This document shows positions 51,020 through 60,030 of a DNA stretch of 64,000 nucleotides, in pieces. The first letter of the stretch is position 1; each line of letters starts with the position of its first letter. Position numbers and translations under genes: made by a program. This stretch comes from CAYQVO01 sp964421085 (GTDB taxonomy: Bacteria > Bdellovibrionota_C > UBA2361 > CAYQVO01): positions 1 through 64,000 of the forward strand of contig CAYQVO010000010.1 in assembly GCA_964421085.1 (NCBI GenBank). Direction: 5' to 3'. Below the pieces are notes generated by a model. That model was not told the origin of the DNA and searched no databases. It saw only the letters and a list, made by a program, of their open reading frames with translations.

Positions 51020-52336
51020 ATGAATGGAATTTTGAGATCCTTTCCCTCTTCGACAGGCTCTTCCGGTTTCATCTGGGCAACCGGCATAGAAGACACCTTT
51101 ATCGCCGGCCGGGACAAAACAACAGGACGTGTCCTTGATGAGTACCTGCTCACCGAACATTACGATCGGTGGGAAGATGACATCCGGCTCATGGCGGACC
51201 TCGGCGTAAGCACAATCAGGTATGGCGTGCCGTGGTACCGCATATGCCCGAGGGCCGGTTCATACGACTGGAACTGGACAGACAAAGTGATAGATACTCT
51301 CGTCAATCGGCATCATATCGAGCCGATCGTCGACCTGGTGCATTACGGAACGCCGCAGTGGCTGGATCGCTCCTTTCTCAACCCGGATTACCCGGCACTT
51401 GTTTCGGATTATGCGTGCGCATTCGCTTCGCATTACAAAGGCACCTGCTCCTGGTACACTCCTCTGAACGAGCCCAGGGTCAACGCATGGTACTGCGGAA
51501 GACTGGGATGGTGGCCTCCGTACGGGAGATCATGGAGGTGGTTTCTGCGGATATTGATTCAGATATCCAGGGGCATCTGCCTGACTCAGGCAGCCATATC
51601 ATCGATTGAACCTCGGGCGGTTTTCGTTCATGTGGATTCCGGCGATCTCTATGTTCCTCAGCGCCCGGACGACACCGCTATAGTCAATGAATGCCAGTTC
51701 AGGCAGGAACTGGTGTTTCTCGCTCTTGATTTCATCACAGGGAAGGTGAACGAAAAGCATGCCCTCTTCCCGTGGCTGCAGAAGACTGGGCTGGGTGCAA
51801 AGGATCTCGAGTGGTTTTCTCAGTGCAGCGTGAAACCCTCGATTATCGGATTCAATATGTATCCGATGTTTTCGCTGAAGGAGGTCGTACGCAAAAAGAA
51901 TCGTCACCTCGCAGTCCGGATAAGAAAGACATGGGTGGACACGCTTGTGCGGATGGGACGCATGTATTCCGCGCGATATTCACCTGTTCCGATTATGGTC
52001 GCGGAGACGGCTTACCTCGGTTCCATGAGCCGCCGCATCAAGTGGATCGAGGAATCTACCCAGGCGATTTTCTCCGAAATGGCGCAGGGGATCCCGTATG
52101 TCGGATATACATTCTGGCCTTTCCTCTCGATAGTGGGCTGGGCATATCAGAAAGGCAAACTCGACTTCGACAAGTATCTGCTCCATATGGGCCTTTATGA
52201 TCTGGTGAAGACTGAAACAGGCCTGGAAAGAAAGAAGACTCCCGCGGCTGAAAGCTTCAAACGAACAGTTGCACGGGGTCTTCCTGCCATGGCTGCGCAA
52301 CCCGCCGAAGAACGAATGAGGAATGCCGTCGGATAG
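51020..52336 (+). CDS. GH1-like beta-glycosidase
   Basis: A 438-residue clan-A glycosidase related to family 1. It starts FIWATGIEDTFIAGRDKTTG, then LGVSTIRYGVPWYRICPRAG and IVDLVHYGTPQWLD. The acid/base motif is TPLNEPRVNAWY and the nucleophile motif is IMVAETAYLGSM; VKPSIIGFNMYPMF and VGYTFWPFLSIVGWAY complete the barrel. No signal peptide. It is a divergent member, with a second, frameshifted relative at 32736. Upstream lies an exact operator. Neighbouring GT and GH43-like genes suggest turnover of an intracellular or self-made glycan; substrate unknown. Confidence 0.85.
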   Translation: MNGILRSFPSSTGSSGFIWATGIEDTFIAGRDKTTGRVLDEYLLTEHYDRWEDDIRLMADLGVSTIRYGVPWYRICPRAGSYDWNWTDKVIDTLVNRHHIEPIVDLVHYGTPQWLDRSFLNPDYPALVSDYACAFASHYKGTCSWYTPLNEPRVNAWYCGRLGWWPPYGRSWRWFLRILIQISRGICLTQAAISSIEPRAVFVHVDSGDLYVPQRPDDTAIVNECQFRQELVFLALDFITGKVNEKHALFPWLQKTGLGAKDLEWFSQCSVKPSIIGFNMYPMFSLKEVVRKKNRHLAVRIRKTWVDTLVRMGRMYSARYSPVPIMVAETAYLGSMSRRIKWIEESTQAIFSEMAQGIPYVGYTFWPFLSIVGWAYQKGKLDFDKYLLHMGLYDLVKTETGLERKKTPAAESFKRTVARGLPAMAAQPAEERMRNAVG

Positions 52337-52386
52337 AGCAGAAGGAATTCAAGTAATTCCCGGAAAGCGTGCCGCAGACACAGCGT

Positions 52387-53316
52387 CTAACTCACTCCCG
52401 CCCCGGGTCCATCGGCCGTCCATTGCAGCGGGGCCGCATGCATCAGCCTGTTTTTGCCGGAGCGATCCCATGAATGGAAAACCATGAGATCAATATCTTC
52501 ATCCTCTCCCCTCAGAAGTGACATATGACCCGGACCGGTAAGGTCAACGGACGACTGCAGCAGTTTCGGCTGTGAGGTGTCTCCGAAGAATGGACCGGTC
52601 ACACTTTCCGCCACGGCATAATCAACTCCGTATGTCCTGTCTTTCCAGCATCCTCCGCTGAAGAAGCAGTAATACTTTCCATTATGCCGGCGCACGCAGG
52701 GGCCCTCCAGCGTATGCCAGTCGAACTCGCGTCCGTACATAACCCGCTTTTTCATGAACAGCTGCCAGTCATAACGGGGTCGAAGCACCACGCGTTCCTC
52801 CCCCGCAGGCGTAATCATGTCGAGAAGCCTGTCCACAACAAGTCCTGTTCCTGCTTTCGCATCCCCGGAGGAATCAAGAAAGTCCCTCGCGTAGAAAAGA
52901 TACCATTTTCCGTCAATATCACAGTAAGGGTGGGCGTCTATGGCGAATGGGTTTGAAAAAGGATCTGTCAGAGGAGTGCCGGCATCTTTGAATGGTCCCG
53001 CGGGTGTGTCGCTTACAGCGGCGCGGATGTGATGGAGCCTGTCGTCGAACCCGACCGAATAATACAGATAGAAGACTCCCCTGTGCTCCGCCACTTCCGG
53101 CGCCCAGTACGTATCGCCGTATTCAGGCTCGAGACGGGGCATCGCGAACCGCAGAAACTGCCAGTGCTGGAGATCGACAGAAGTGATCAGGGGAAACACT
53201 CCGGCAGGACTCGGATCAGCTGCTGATTCCCGCTCCCCCGTTCCCACCGCATAATACCGGCCCTCCGCCCGCCAGACGAAGGGATCGGCGAGATATTTGT
53301 CGTACAAGGCTCTCAT
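52387..53316 (-). CDS. GH43-like five-bladed beta-propeller glycosidase
   Basis: A 309-residue enzyme of the GH43/GH117-like propeller group. The three expected acidic residues are visible in YLADPFVWRAEGRYYAVGTG (base), AIDAHPYCDIDGKWYLFYAR (pKa modulator) and LEGPCVRRHNGKYYCFFSGG (acid Glu). DTYWAPEVAEHRGVFYLYYS marks blade two. Members cleave arabinosides, xylosides and other sugars. No signal peptide, so cytoplasmic. It is convergent with the GH1-like gene. An operator with a good -10 (TATTCT) lies upstream. Confidence 0.85.
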   Translation of the reverse strand: MRALYDKYLADPFVWRAEGRYYAVGTGERESAADPSPAGVFPLITSVDLQHWQFLRFAMPRLEPEYGDTYWAPEVAEHRGVFYLYYSVGFDDRLHHIRAAVSDTPAGPFKDAGTPLTDPFSNPFAIDAHPYCDIDGKWYLFYARDFLDSSGDAKAGTGLVVDRLLDMITPAGEERVVLRPRYDWQLFMKKRVMYGREFDWHTLEGPCVRRHNGKYYCFFSGGCWKDRTYGVDYAVAESVTGPFFGDTSQPKLLQSSVDLTGPGHMSLLRGEDEDIDLMVFHSWDRSGKNRLMHAAPLQWTADGPGAGVS

Positions 53317-53355
53317 CTCGACGCAAGAATACCGCTGTCTCTTTTCGGCAATATC

Positions 53356-53367
53356 TGATCCTTGTCA
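53356..53367. promoter_or_regulatory. CRP/FNR-type operator upstream of the GH43-like gene
   Basis: TGATCCTTGTCA. Minus-strand -10 TATTCT (53326-53331) lies 33 bases from the centre. It also lies 90 bases before the lipoprotein gene on the plus strand, but with no -10 on that side. Confidence 0.65.
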
Positions 53368-53456
53368 CCAGCGCGGGGCCTGCCGCACGCGAGAGCAGGC
53401 CGGGCGGTGATTTGAGTCATTCTGCTTCGCTCAAGTCGACTGCTATATCACGTCTG

Positions 53457-54005
53457 ATGGGAAGGTTTTTTCTCCGCATGATTGTCTTTGCCGTCATGCT
53501 TCCTGCCGCATGTTCGCCCCCCGTGATACGACAGCATGTCGATCAAGGATGGTCCATAATGCCTGTTACGGATTCTTCGCGCGGTCTCTTCATTTACACT
53601 GAACAGTTTGACGGAAGCGCGGGAACCCCTGTTACAATCGAGTATGAGCAGCGCTTTGATTCATGGAACCAGTCTGCGAGTCTCGCGTTCCTTATTGGCG
53701 AAACCTGGTACATCTCTGATGCGGGCTTCACATCGCCCTGGCGTGAGTGGCGAAAAGTCATCGTACAGCCCGGGAAAATGACGTACGGAATTGAGGAGAA
53801 TGGTCCCGCGTCTCCCGACAACAGCGGCTATGAACTTCCCAAAGATGCGCGTGTGAACGCGCTTGGACTTTTTCTTCCGCGCGCATCGGGAAAGGTGAGG
53901 ATTGCGAATTTCAGGGTGACGGCGCACGGCGCAGTCACTTCACTTGCACCGCGAATCTCCCCTGATAAATCCCGAGGAGGACGTCAGCGATCTTTTCACC
54001 GTTAA
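53457..54005 (+). CDS. Hypothetical lipoprotein
   Basis: A 182-residue protein with a signal peptide (MGRFFLRMIVFAVMLPAACS) ending in a lipobox-like L-P-A-A-C, so probably lipid-anchored. The body is beta-rich (GTPVTIEYEQRFDSWNQSAS, ISDAGFTSPWREWRKVIVQP) and resembles a small carbohydrate-binding jelly roll, but I cannot name a family. The frame is open to 53412; ATG 53457 is chosen to expose the signal peptide. Its last 71 bases overlap the convergent sctQ. Confidence 0.6.
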   Translation: MGRFFLRMIVFAVMLPAACSPPVIRQHVDQGWSIMPVTDSSRGLFIYTEQFDGSAGTPVTIEYEQRFDSWNQSASLAFLIGETWYISDAGFTSPWREWRKVIVQPGKMTYGIEENGPASPDNSGYELPKDARVNALGLFLPRASGKVRIANFRVTAHGAVTSLAPRISPDKSRGGRQRSFHR

Positions 54006-54972
54006 TAATCATTTGAAGATTATCGCTCAGCGGGATTCGCGTATTCCACATGGCTCCCGGCTGCTGCAGCTCTGTGAACGCTGCACTGTCGATCAAAACC
54101 CTTCCAAAACAGACACTGACGCGTGTCATTCCCGACCCGATGGAAGGCGGAGTAGATGCCTGCTGGTGAGGCTCCAGAGCCAGTTCACCCTCCACGCCGC
54201 ACAGCCGGACGGGAAGAAGAAACCCATCTTTCCGCCTCAATACGCCACGATCGCCGATGGGGACTTCCAAATCCACCACCGCTCCTGATCTCACGTACTG
54301 TGCGACCTGAGCCGGGGGGACCCCCAGCTGCGTAAGCTCTATAAGGTACTCGCCGTCAGCTTCAGTATTCCTTGTCGACTGTGATACAAGCTGCCGTCGC
54401 CAGAGACCGTCCATCCGCTCGACCATTCGAGGGCCGAGCGAAAACCATATCGAGCAGATTTCATTATTCAAGCACACAGAGACCTTGACAACTCCGGATC
54501 CTTTGACAGCGGCAGGATCAACAAGGTTTCCGAACTTGAACACGGAGTTCTCGGAAGCAGTCCATGAAAGAGAAAGACTGGTAAGCAGTCTTCGGCTCAG
54601 ATATTCGAGTATTATGGAATTAGCTGCATCAAATCCGTCTGGAGAAGCAGAATTCAGAATCACGTGCGCGGCTCTTTCATCCATAAGCAGCGCGACTGTT
54701 TCACCGTCCACCGTCCCCTGAAATGCGATGCGGGGAGTTGCGTCACCGGGAATAGAAAGAAGGCATTTTACTTCAGGCACACGAAGTTCAATAACGAGCG
54801 CATGCGAAAGGGGCAGCCATTGAGCTGCAAGGCTGGGAAACCATTGCTGGGGTGCGCATCGCAGAAACCCGCGTGAATATTCCACCTCAGCGAAGGTAAC
54901 CTGACGGAGATGCTTCTCCGGTTCCCACTGTGTAAGACTCAGGTATTCAGCTGTATCGCTGCGCGCCGCCAT
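53935..54972 (-). CDS. sctQ: T3SS cytoplasmic ring protein SctQ (FliM/FliN family)
   Basis: A 345-residue protein ending in two SPOA (surface presentation of antigens) domains. The first is around LIELTQLGVPPAQVAQYVRS and LLPVRLCGVEGELALEP; the second around MTRVSVCFGRVLIDSAAFTE and WNTRIPLSDNLQMIINGEKI. The poorly conserved N-terminal 200 residues are typical of SctQ. It builds the sorting platform under the injectisome. Its ATG follows the TAA of the previous gene with no gap. SctJ in the same operon supports a T3SS rather than a flagellum. Confidence 0.82.
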   Translation of the reverse strand: MAARSDTAEYLSLTQWEPEKHLRQVTFAEVEYSRGFLRCAPQQWFPSLAAQWLPLSHALVIELRVPEVKCLLSIPGDATPRIAFQGTVDGETVALLMDERAAHVILNSASPDGFDAANSIILEYLSRRLLTSLSLSWTASENSVFKFGNLVDPAAVKGSGVVKVSVCLNNEICSIWFSLGPRMVERMDGLWRRQLVSQSTRNTEADGEYLIELTQLGVPPAQVAQYVRSGAVVDLEVPIGDRGVLRRKDGFLLPVRLCGVEGELALEPHQQASTPPSIGSGMTRVSVCFGRVLIDSAAFTELQQPGAMWNTRIPLSDNLQMIINGEKIADVLLGIYQGRFAVQVK

Positions 54973-55353
54973 TTACTCCTCCTCAATACCTGAATCGGCA
55001 GGGGCACAGCCGCACCCGGCCACTGATTTCAGATGCTCTTGCGCCCGCTGCAGATCAGACTCAGCTTCACGGATTTTACGCACCTGTTTACGGATTTTCT
55101 GCCGGACTATTCTCCGGTAACGATCAAGCATCTGCAGTTTCCCTATGTCTCCCGCAAGAACAAGTGTTTTCGGAGAGAGCTTTTTGAACTCCCTGTGCAG
55201 TTCATCGTGCTCTGCCCGGAGCTGTTCAAGAATGAGTTCACGCCGCACGACCTCATGCCGGATCCCGCTGACGTCCTCGTCCTCAGCCGGGCTCCCGCCC
55301 TGAAGCACCTCCGTTTCGTCGAATTCCTCAGCCTCATCATTTAAATCATTCAT
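54973..55353 (-). CDS. SctO-like coiled-coil T3SS protein
   Basis: A 126-residue, almost wholly helical and charged protein (VVRRELILEQLRAEHDELHR, LDRYRRIVRQKIRKQVRKIR, EAESDLQRAQEHL), ending in a small Cys-containing tail. Immediately upstream of sctQ is where SctO/SctP-type stalk or needle-length proteins lie in other systems. The family is too variable for a firm call, so the name rests on position and coiled-coil character. No ATPase gene (SctN) is in the window. Confidence 0.55.
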   Translation of the reverse strand: MNDLNDEAEEFDETEVLQGGSPAEDEDVSGIRHEVVRRELILEQLRAEHDELHREFKKLSPKTLVLAGDIGKLQMLDRYRRIVRQKIRKQVRKIREAESDLQRAQEHLKSVAGCGCAPADSGIEEE

Positions 55354-55371
55354 CTCCCGGCCTTTTCCAGG

Positions 55372-55593
55372 CTACCGCAGCTGCTCCACCGCCATTCTAA
55401 AGACAGTTCCTGCAAGGGGCATTCTCAACTCCGCCTTCTGGCCTGCCAGTTCTTCAGCAGCTGCCTTGAGTTTTGCACCGTCGGCAGCGTCCGTTTCGAG
55501 ATAATTCGCCGCTTCGATTCCGTCAAGCAGAACCGCAACGGCGACAAGCCCCTGCTGACGAACAGGCAAAGATCTCAAAGTTTTGGTGTCCAC
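55372..55593 (-). CDS. Small protein in the T3SS operon
   Basis: A 73-residue protein, GTG start, opening MDTKTLRSLPVRQQGLVAVA and containing VLLDGIEAANYLETDAADGA. AGGAGG lies just before the GTG, and it overlaps the end of sctJ by 19 bases, so it is translated with the operon. I do not recognise a family; small helical proteins at this place in other T3SS are needle subunits, chaperones or co-chaperones. Confidence 0.6.
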   Translation of the reverse strand: MDTKTLRSLPVRQQGLVAVAVLLDGIEAANYLETDAADGAKLKAAAEELAGQKAELRMPLAGTVFRMAVEQLR

Positions 55594-56477
55594 TCGCCTC
55601 CTGACAGATCAATGGAAGAATGTTTTCCCTGGTCCTTCAATACGTCCATTCTGGCCACTTTCGGCACAATAAGCCCTTGCGATTCGGCATCGATGAACGC
55701 GCGTGACTGCTGATACCAGCTGTACCAGTATCCGGCGACAGCACCCACAGATGCGCACGCCACAATCAGACCGACGATTATATATGCGATGGCCGAGTAA
55801 TCGTCTTTCGGAGTCCTCCATAAACCCAGAAAGTCTTCGAGAGGCAGGGGAACGGGCTTTCCTTTGACGTTGAGCACGCCGATCTGCTCTCTAAGTTCAT
55901 CGTCGGTATCGCTCCTCTCCAGCGTAATAAGAACTCTATCACGAGCCACGCCCGGAACAGCGCTCTGAACTATCGTCGTCAATTGATCCTGCCTGCCCTG
56001 CATTCCGCTTTCATCTTCAACAACGACCGATACCGTCGGTTGTTCCCCCTCTTTGAGAAAACTGGATCGGACGACCACCCGGGCAGATACCACTCCTGGA
56101 ATATTTTCCAGAAGCCTCTCCACCTCCAGCGCCACAGCCCGGTCGACTTTAATCTGCTCAACCTCCCGCGAACCCGGAAGAATCCCCTGGCTCGATATCA
56201 GCTCCTCGATCGGATTCCCTTTCTCGAGCAGTCTCTGCTCATCAATAAGTATTGCCGCCTCGCTTCTCGCTCTCCTTTCAACCCAGACCCCGAACGAACC
56301 TCTGCCTCCCGCTTCCTTTCGTACCACAGCGCCGATTCCGTGCGAACTCAAAACAGCCATCATATGATTGGCTTTGTTCTGGTCGAGGCCGCTTCCCACC
56401 TGTTCACCCTGACAGCCCGCAAGCAGAACGCCGAGCATGATAATCCGGATCAGAGGTGAGACCACGCTTACCTTCAT
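55575..56477 (-). CDS. sctJ: T3SS inner-membrane ring lipoprotein SctJ
   Basis: A 300-residue YscJ/PrgK family lipoprotein. The signal peptide ends in the lipobox VLLAGCQ. The mature part starts with the family pattern GLDQNKANHMMAVLSSHGIG, then VWVERRARSEAAILIDEQRL, and the second ring-building domain VERLLENIPGVVSARVVVRS and VSVVVEDESG. A C-terminal membrane helix (YIIVGLIVACASVGAVAGYW) and a cytoplasmic tail complete it. It forms the inner-membrane ring of the injectisome. ATGA overlap with the upstream FHA gene. Confidence 0.88.
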   Translation of the reverse strand: MKVSVVSPLIRIIMLGVLLAGCQGEQVGSGLDQNKANHMMAVLSSHGIGAVVRKEAGGRGSFGVWVERRARSEAAILIDEQRLLEKGNPIEELISSQGILPGSREVEQIKVDRAVALEVERLLENIPGVVSARVVVRSSFLKEGEQPTVSVVVEDESGMQGRQDQLTTIVQSAVPGVARDRVLITLERSDTDDELREQIGVLNVKGKPVPLPLEDFLGLWRTPKDDYSAIAYIIVGLIVACASVGAVAGYWYSWYQQSRAFIDAESQGLIVPKVARMDVLKDQGKHSSIDLSGGEWTPKL

Positions 56478-57961
56478 TTCATTCCCACATAAGCAATCAA
56501 CGACACGAGAAACTCGACATCACCGAAGCGAATCCAGTCACCGTGCGAGACCGGGAAAGGGTCGACTTCCTTTCTGTATGAATCGGCATCTCTGCCTCTG
56601 TGGAATACTCCACGGTCACTCATCAGATCCTGAAGTTTCACGCTATCAGCACCGACTATAACAAGCGCATGCGGAGTTGAAACGCTGGGATCGTCAATAA
56701 TCAAATCCGACTGTTTAAGGCTGTTCCGTGTGGCAAAGAAACGGCCTTCACGAAGCTCTATCGAACTTCCTTCCGATTCTGAATAGCTCACAAGCCATCC
56801 GACGAGTCGTCCTTTCCTGCCCGGTTCCGATCGGACACCTTCATGACTCGGCCGGGAAGCCGGCACCTCACGTACCGGTTCTTCCTTTCGCTCTAAGAGC
56901 CGCTCTACCGCCGGAACCGGCTCCTTCTTCTCCTCTTTCATCCGCTTTTCTTCGGGAACAACCGGTGCGGGCTGAGGCTTTGATGGAGCCAGAACAGGTC
57001 CAGCTGCCTTGACCTTTTCAACCGGTTCCGCTGCACGCGGAGCCGGCTCTTTCTTCTTCGCGAATGAAAGACCGCCTCTGCGCGTGCTTCCCGTTTCCAC
57101 GACGACTTTGGGCTTCACCGCTCCCCTGCGCGGGGCTGCAGAAGCCGCTGAATCACCCTCACGCGACTCCGTAAAAGGCGCAGCCTGAGGTTCAGGAACA
57201 GCTTCTGGAGGTTCAACTGCCGTATCTTGAATCAGCGATTCCGTTTCAGCTGCCGGGGCTGCCGCAGGCTCCAGAATTACCTTCTCAGTCGGAGAGGGCC
57301 CAGCCGCCGGCGGGACTACCGTCTCCCGGACAGGCGACACAAATACGGGGTTCGGATCAGGCTCGGCAAACGGCACTATATTCCCTCCGTCACTTTTTGC
57401 TCCTTCGACAGGTTCTGGAGGCGTTTCTTCCGCCGGTTCTTCTTCGTCGAATTCATCGAGAAAATCGTCTTCGAGCCCGTCGAAGTCATCTTCATCATAC
57501 GCATCATCATCGTCCCCGCCCTCAGCGAGCAGATCATGGACATCATCCTCGTCAGCCGGATCTTCGTCGTCACCGAGATCCTCAAGATAATCACTCAGCG
57601 GGTCGTCCACATCGTCTTCATCATCAGCTTCAGCAGGAGCAGAAGCGGCGGCGGGCTCCTCGCCTGCAGATGAAGGGGGTTCCATCGGCTCTGTTTCCTC
57701 CTCAAGACCAGCTTCTTCCGAAGCACCCGGGGGTTCCTCCACTGCAGACTCCTGCCTGATCTTCTCAATCGCAGACGCGGTATCCTCCTCCGACTCGGTT
57801 CTCTGGCGAACCCGCCGGGCCTTATCTTTCGAATCGTCATTGAGCTGCGCTGCTGTATCAAGCTTCGCACCACACATTCTGCACCGCGTTGACGCTGCGG
57901 GCACCAGGCTCCGGCAGGAAGGGCATCTGACAAAGGTTATCTCTGTGCTATCGGCGGACAT
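56474..57961 (-). CDS. Zinc-ribbon / acidic linker / FHA protein of the T3SS operon
   Basis: A 495-residue protein. It begins with a zinc ribbon (CPSCRSLVPAASTRCRMCG, two CxxC pairs). A long disordered region of about 330 residues follows, first extremely Asp/Glu-rich, then Pro/Ala/Glu-rich. A C-terminal FHA domain (about residues 390-490) shows DPSVSTPHALVIVGADSVKL and LMSDRGVFHRGR, with SHGDWIRFGDVEFL. FHA domains bind phospho-threonine; T3SS SctD proteins carry a cytoplasmic FHA. No membrane helix is seen, so it is not SctD itself but may be its partner. ATGA overlap with sctJ. Confidence 0.75.
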   Translation of the reverse strand: MSADSTEITFVRCPSCRSLVPAASTRCRMCGAKLDTAAQLNDDSKDKARRVRQRTESEEDTASAIEKIRQESAVEEPPGASEEAGLEEETEPMEPPSSAGEEPAAASAPAEADDEDDVDDPLSDYLEDLGDDEDPADEDDVHDLLAEGGDDDDAYDEDDFDGLEDDFLDEFDEEEPAEETPPEPVEGAKSDGGNIVPFAEPDPNPVFVSPVRETVVPPAAGPSPTEKVILEPAAAPAAETESLIQDTAVEPPEAVPEPQAAPFTESREGDSAASAAPRRGAVKPKVVVETGSTRRGGLSFAKKKEPAPRAAEPVEKVKAAGPVLAPSKPQPAPVVPEEKRMKEEKKEPVPAVERLLERKEEPVREVPASRPSHEGVRSEPGRKGRLVGWLVSYSESEGSSIELREGRFFATRNSLKQSDLIIDDPSVSTPHALVIVGADSVKLQDLMSDRGVFHRGRDADSYRKEVDPFPVSHGDWIRFGDVEFLVSLIAYVGMK

Positions 57962-57996
57962 CGTTTGGACTCCTTCTCAAAAACAAGTATGCAACC

Positions 57997-59355
57997 TCAT
58001 ACAAAAATCGATCTGAGCAGCAACCATGCGACCAGCACGATCAGCAAAGTTACCAGAAACAATGTAAAATACAAAAATTTCCTCGAGCGTTTATCGAGCA
58101 GCTGGACGAAGTCCATGAAGGCGGCAAACGTTCCACGTTTCCGCTTTTTCTCCGGAACGAGTCCCGCGCCATCGGCCGATTCAGCAATGGCCCTGGCAAC
58201 TGCTGCCGTGAGGCTTTTCGTCCCTCTGCCTGCACGGGTCAGCCTCGATTTTCTGTCACTGAACACAAAGGGCTCTCCGTGCGACTCGATGAAGAGACGC
58301 TCCTGGTCTTCGTTGAAACAGATCGCCACCGTCACACCCCCGCCGAAATCGAGGACTTTCGGCTCTCCGCGAATGGCAAGAGTATCCCCTTTTTCGAGAA
58401 TCCCTTCGTCATATTGCGTCCCGTTTGTGCTGAGATCCTTGACAACCAGCTCGTTATCATGACTCCGCGAAACCATGCAGTGAAGCCTTGAAACGTGAGG
58501 AACACCGAGCCACATGTCGCTGGATGGATCTCTGCCGATCTTCAGAGTTGAATTCTGGTTAATGACCACACGAGACGGACGTGCGCCCTCTGAGACGCAG
58601 AGCACTGCGGGATATCCGCGCCGGGGCGGCGGCGGTACAGCTTCAATCCGCTCGCTTGCGCTGCTCAGAAGATTTTCCGCCATTTCCTCGGAATCCACGC
58701 CGACGATGGATATATCGCGCCCTATTGTCACCGGAACGCCGGAGGGAACCATCGTTTTTCCGCCAATCTGCTGCTGATCAATGAAGGTTCCGTTAGTCGA
58801 TCCGAGATCCTCAACCCAGAATGAGCCTCCTTCAAATCCCATCTTTGCGTGCTGGCTCGAAACCTCGGGCGAATCAAGGCGAACGAGGCACTGGTTTGAA
58901 CGGCCGATGGCAACTGTCTGCTTCGGAGAAAATGAAATAATCATCGGATTCTGACCGAACACAATTACGGCCGGAAACCGAGGTCCGGCAACAGAAGCTG
59001 CGTTCTGCAGAACCCGGACACCCGCGCGATCGGGGGGTTCCCCTTCTTTGTAGACGAGGTCGGCATCAAGAGCCTGAATCTCCAGAACAAGCGAACCAAT
59101 CTGGACTGTTGCCACGTTCTCATAAATCTGATCTGACAACCCAAGCGCATCAATAGTCTTTGCTGAACCGAGTGGTCTGCACCGCAGTCTCCGTCCTTTG
59201 TCTCTGATGACACGGAGTTCGACTTCATGCTCTTTCATATCTTCGACAACGACATGCGCGTAATCGGATGCGCCGATAACAACATGCGGACGTCGCACGA
59301 GTATTGTCTCAGGCTGAGACACTCCATCGTTGAAATCTATCTCAATCGCGAACAT
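57997..59355 (-). CDS. Triple-FHA membrane protein (possible SctD-like)
   Basis: A 452-residue protein with one degenerate and two canonical FHA domains. FHA2 (about residues 130-225) has VAIGRSNQCLVRLDSPEVSS and VEDLGSTNGTFIDQQQI. FHA3 (about 255-355) has LKIGRDPSSDMWLGVPHVSR and VKDLSTNGTQYDEG. A single C-terminal membrane helix (FTLFLVTLLIVLVAWLLLRS) ends the protein with almost nothing beyond. Chlamydial CdsD (SctD) is likewise an FHA-rich T3SS ring protein, but it has a large periplasmic part that is missing here. It heads the operon. Confidence 0.75.
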   Translation of the reverse strand: MFAIEIDFNDGVSQPETILVRRPHVVIGASDYAHVVVEDMKEHEVELRVIRDKGRRLRCRPLGSAKTIDALGLSDQIYENVATVQIGSLVLEIQALDADLVYKEGEPPDRAGVRVLQNAASVAGPRFPAVIVFGQNPMIISFSPKQTVAIGRSNQCLVRLDSPEVSSQHAKMGFEGGSFWVEDLGSTNGTFIDQQQIGGKTMVPSGVPVTIGRDISIVGVDSEEMAENLLSSASERIEAVPPPPRRGYPAVLCVSEGARPSRVVINQNSTLKIGRDPSSDMWLGVPHVSRLHCMVSRSHDNELVVKDLSTNGTQYDEGILEKGDTLAIRGEPKVLDFGGGVTVAICFNEDQERLFIESHGEPFVFSDRKSRLTRAGRGTKSLTAAVARAIAESADGAGLVPEKKRKRGTFAAFMDFVQLLDKRSRKFLYFTLFLVTLLIVLVAWLLLRSIFV

Positions 59356-59641
59356 TCCAGTTCCAGCAATGCGGTCTTACCATGTGGTCTCCCCTCTTTG
59401 CCGCAGCAGCACATATCCGGCCGCAACCCGGCGATTGCGGAGTCCCAATAGTAGGAATATGAAATAACACAATAAGATCCAGAAATTTACCTTCCAGCAG
59501 AAAAAGGTTTTGCTGACACGATGATTTGTCGAGCACATCTAAACCGCCTTTTTAATTTTGCCCCGGTCTGGAATTCATGGATCCCAGGATTCATTAGATG
59601 CATCTTTTGAATATTCCCTGAATTAAGGTAAGGATGGTGTC

Positions 59642-60013
59642 ATGGCTGAAGAACAGACAAGAAAAATCCTGATAATCGATGATGATGTGACAGCTCTCGA
59701 CATCGTTGATTTCCTCTTCGAGGACAGGGGGTTCGAAGTAGTCCGCCGGGCGGACGGTATATCAGCACTGGAGTGTGTCGAAGAAGAGGATCCTGACATA
59801 ATTCTCATCGATCTTATGATGCCAAGGATGAATGGCCAGGAATGTGTGCGGCAGATTCGGGACAGAGGCCTGACGCTTCCAATCGTTGCCTTCACTGCTC
59901 TTGACGACCCCGAAGTTCATCAGGAAGCTATCGATGCCGGATGCAATCTTGTGCTCACAAAACCGTGCAAGCCTGCACTTCTCGTAGAGCATATCGAGAA
60001 GTTCCTGGGATAA
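59642..60013 (+). CDS. Single-domain response regulator
   Basis: A 123-residue CheY-like receiver with no output domain. It has the acidic pair IIDDDVTALDIVDFLFEDR, phospho-Asp in DIILIDLMMPRMNGQECV, Thr in VAFTALDDPEV and Lys in LVLTKPCKPALL. AAGGTAAGGA precedes ATG. It stands between the T3SS operon and the small FHA gene, each on the other strand, so it is monocistronic. Partner kinase unknown. The 286 bases upstream hold no gene that I can see. Confidence 0.92.
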   Translation: MAEEQTRKILIIDDDVTALDIVDFLFEDRGFEVVRRADGISALECVEEEDPDIILIDLMMPRMNGQECVRQIRDRGLTLPIVAFTALDDPEVHQEAIDAGCNLVLTKPCKPALLVEHIEKFLG

Positions 60014-60030
60014 CGGCAAATGGAGGAAGA

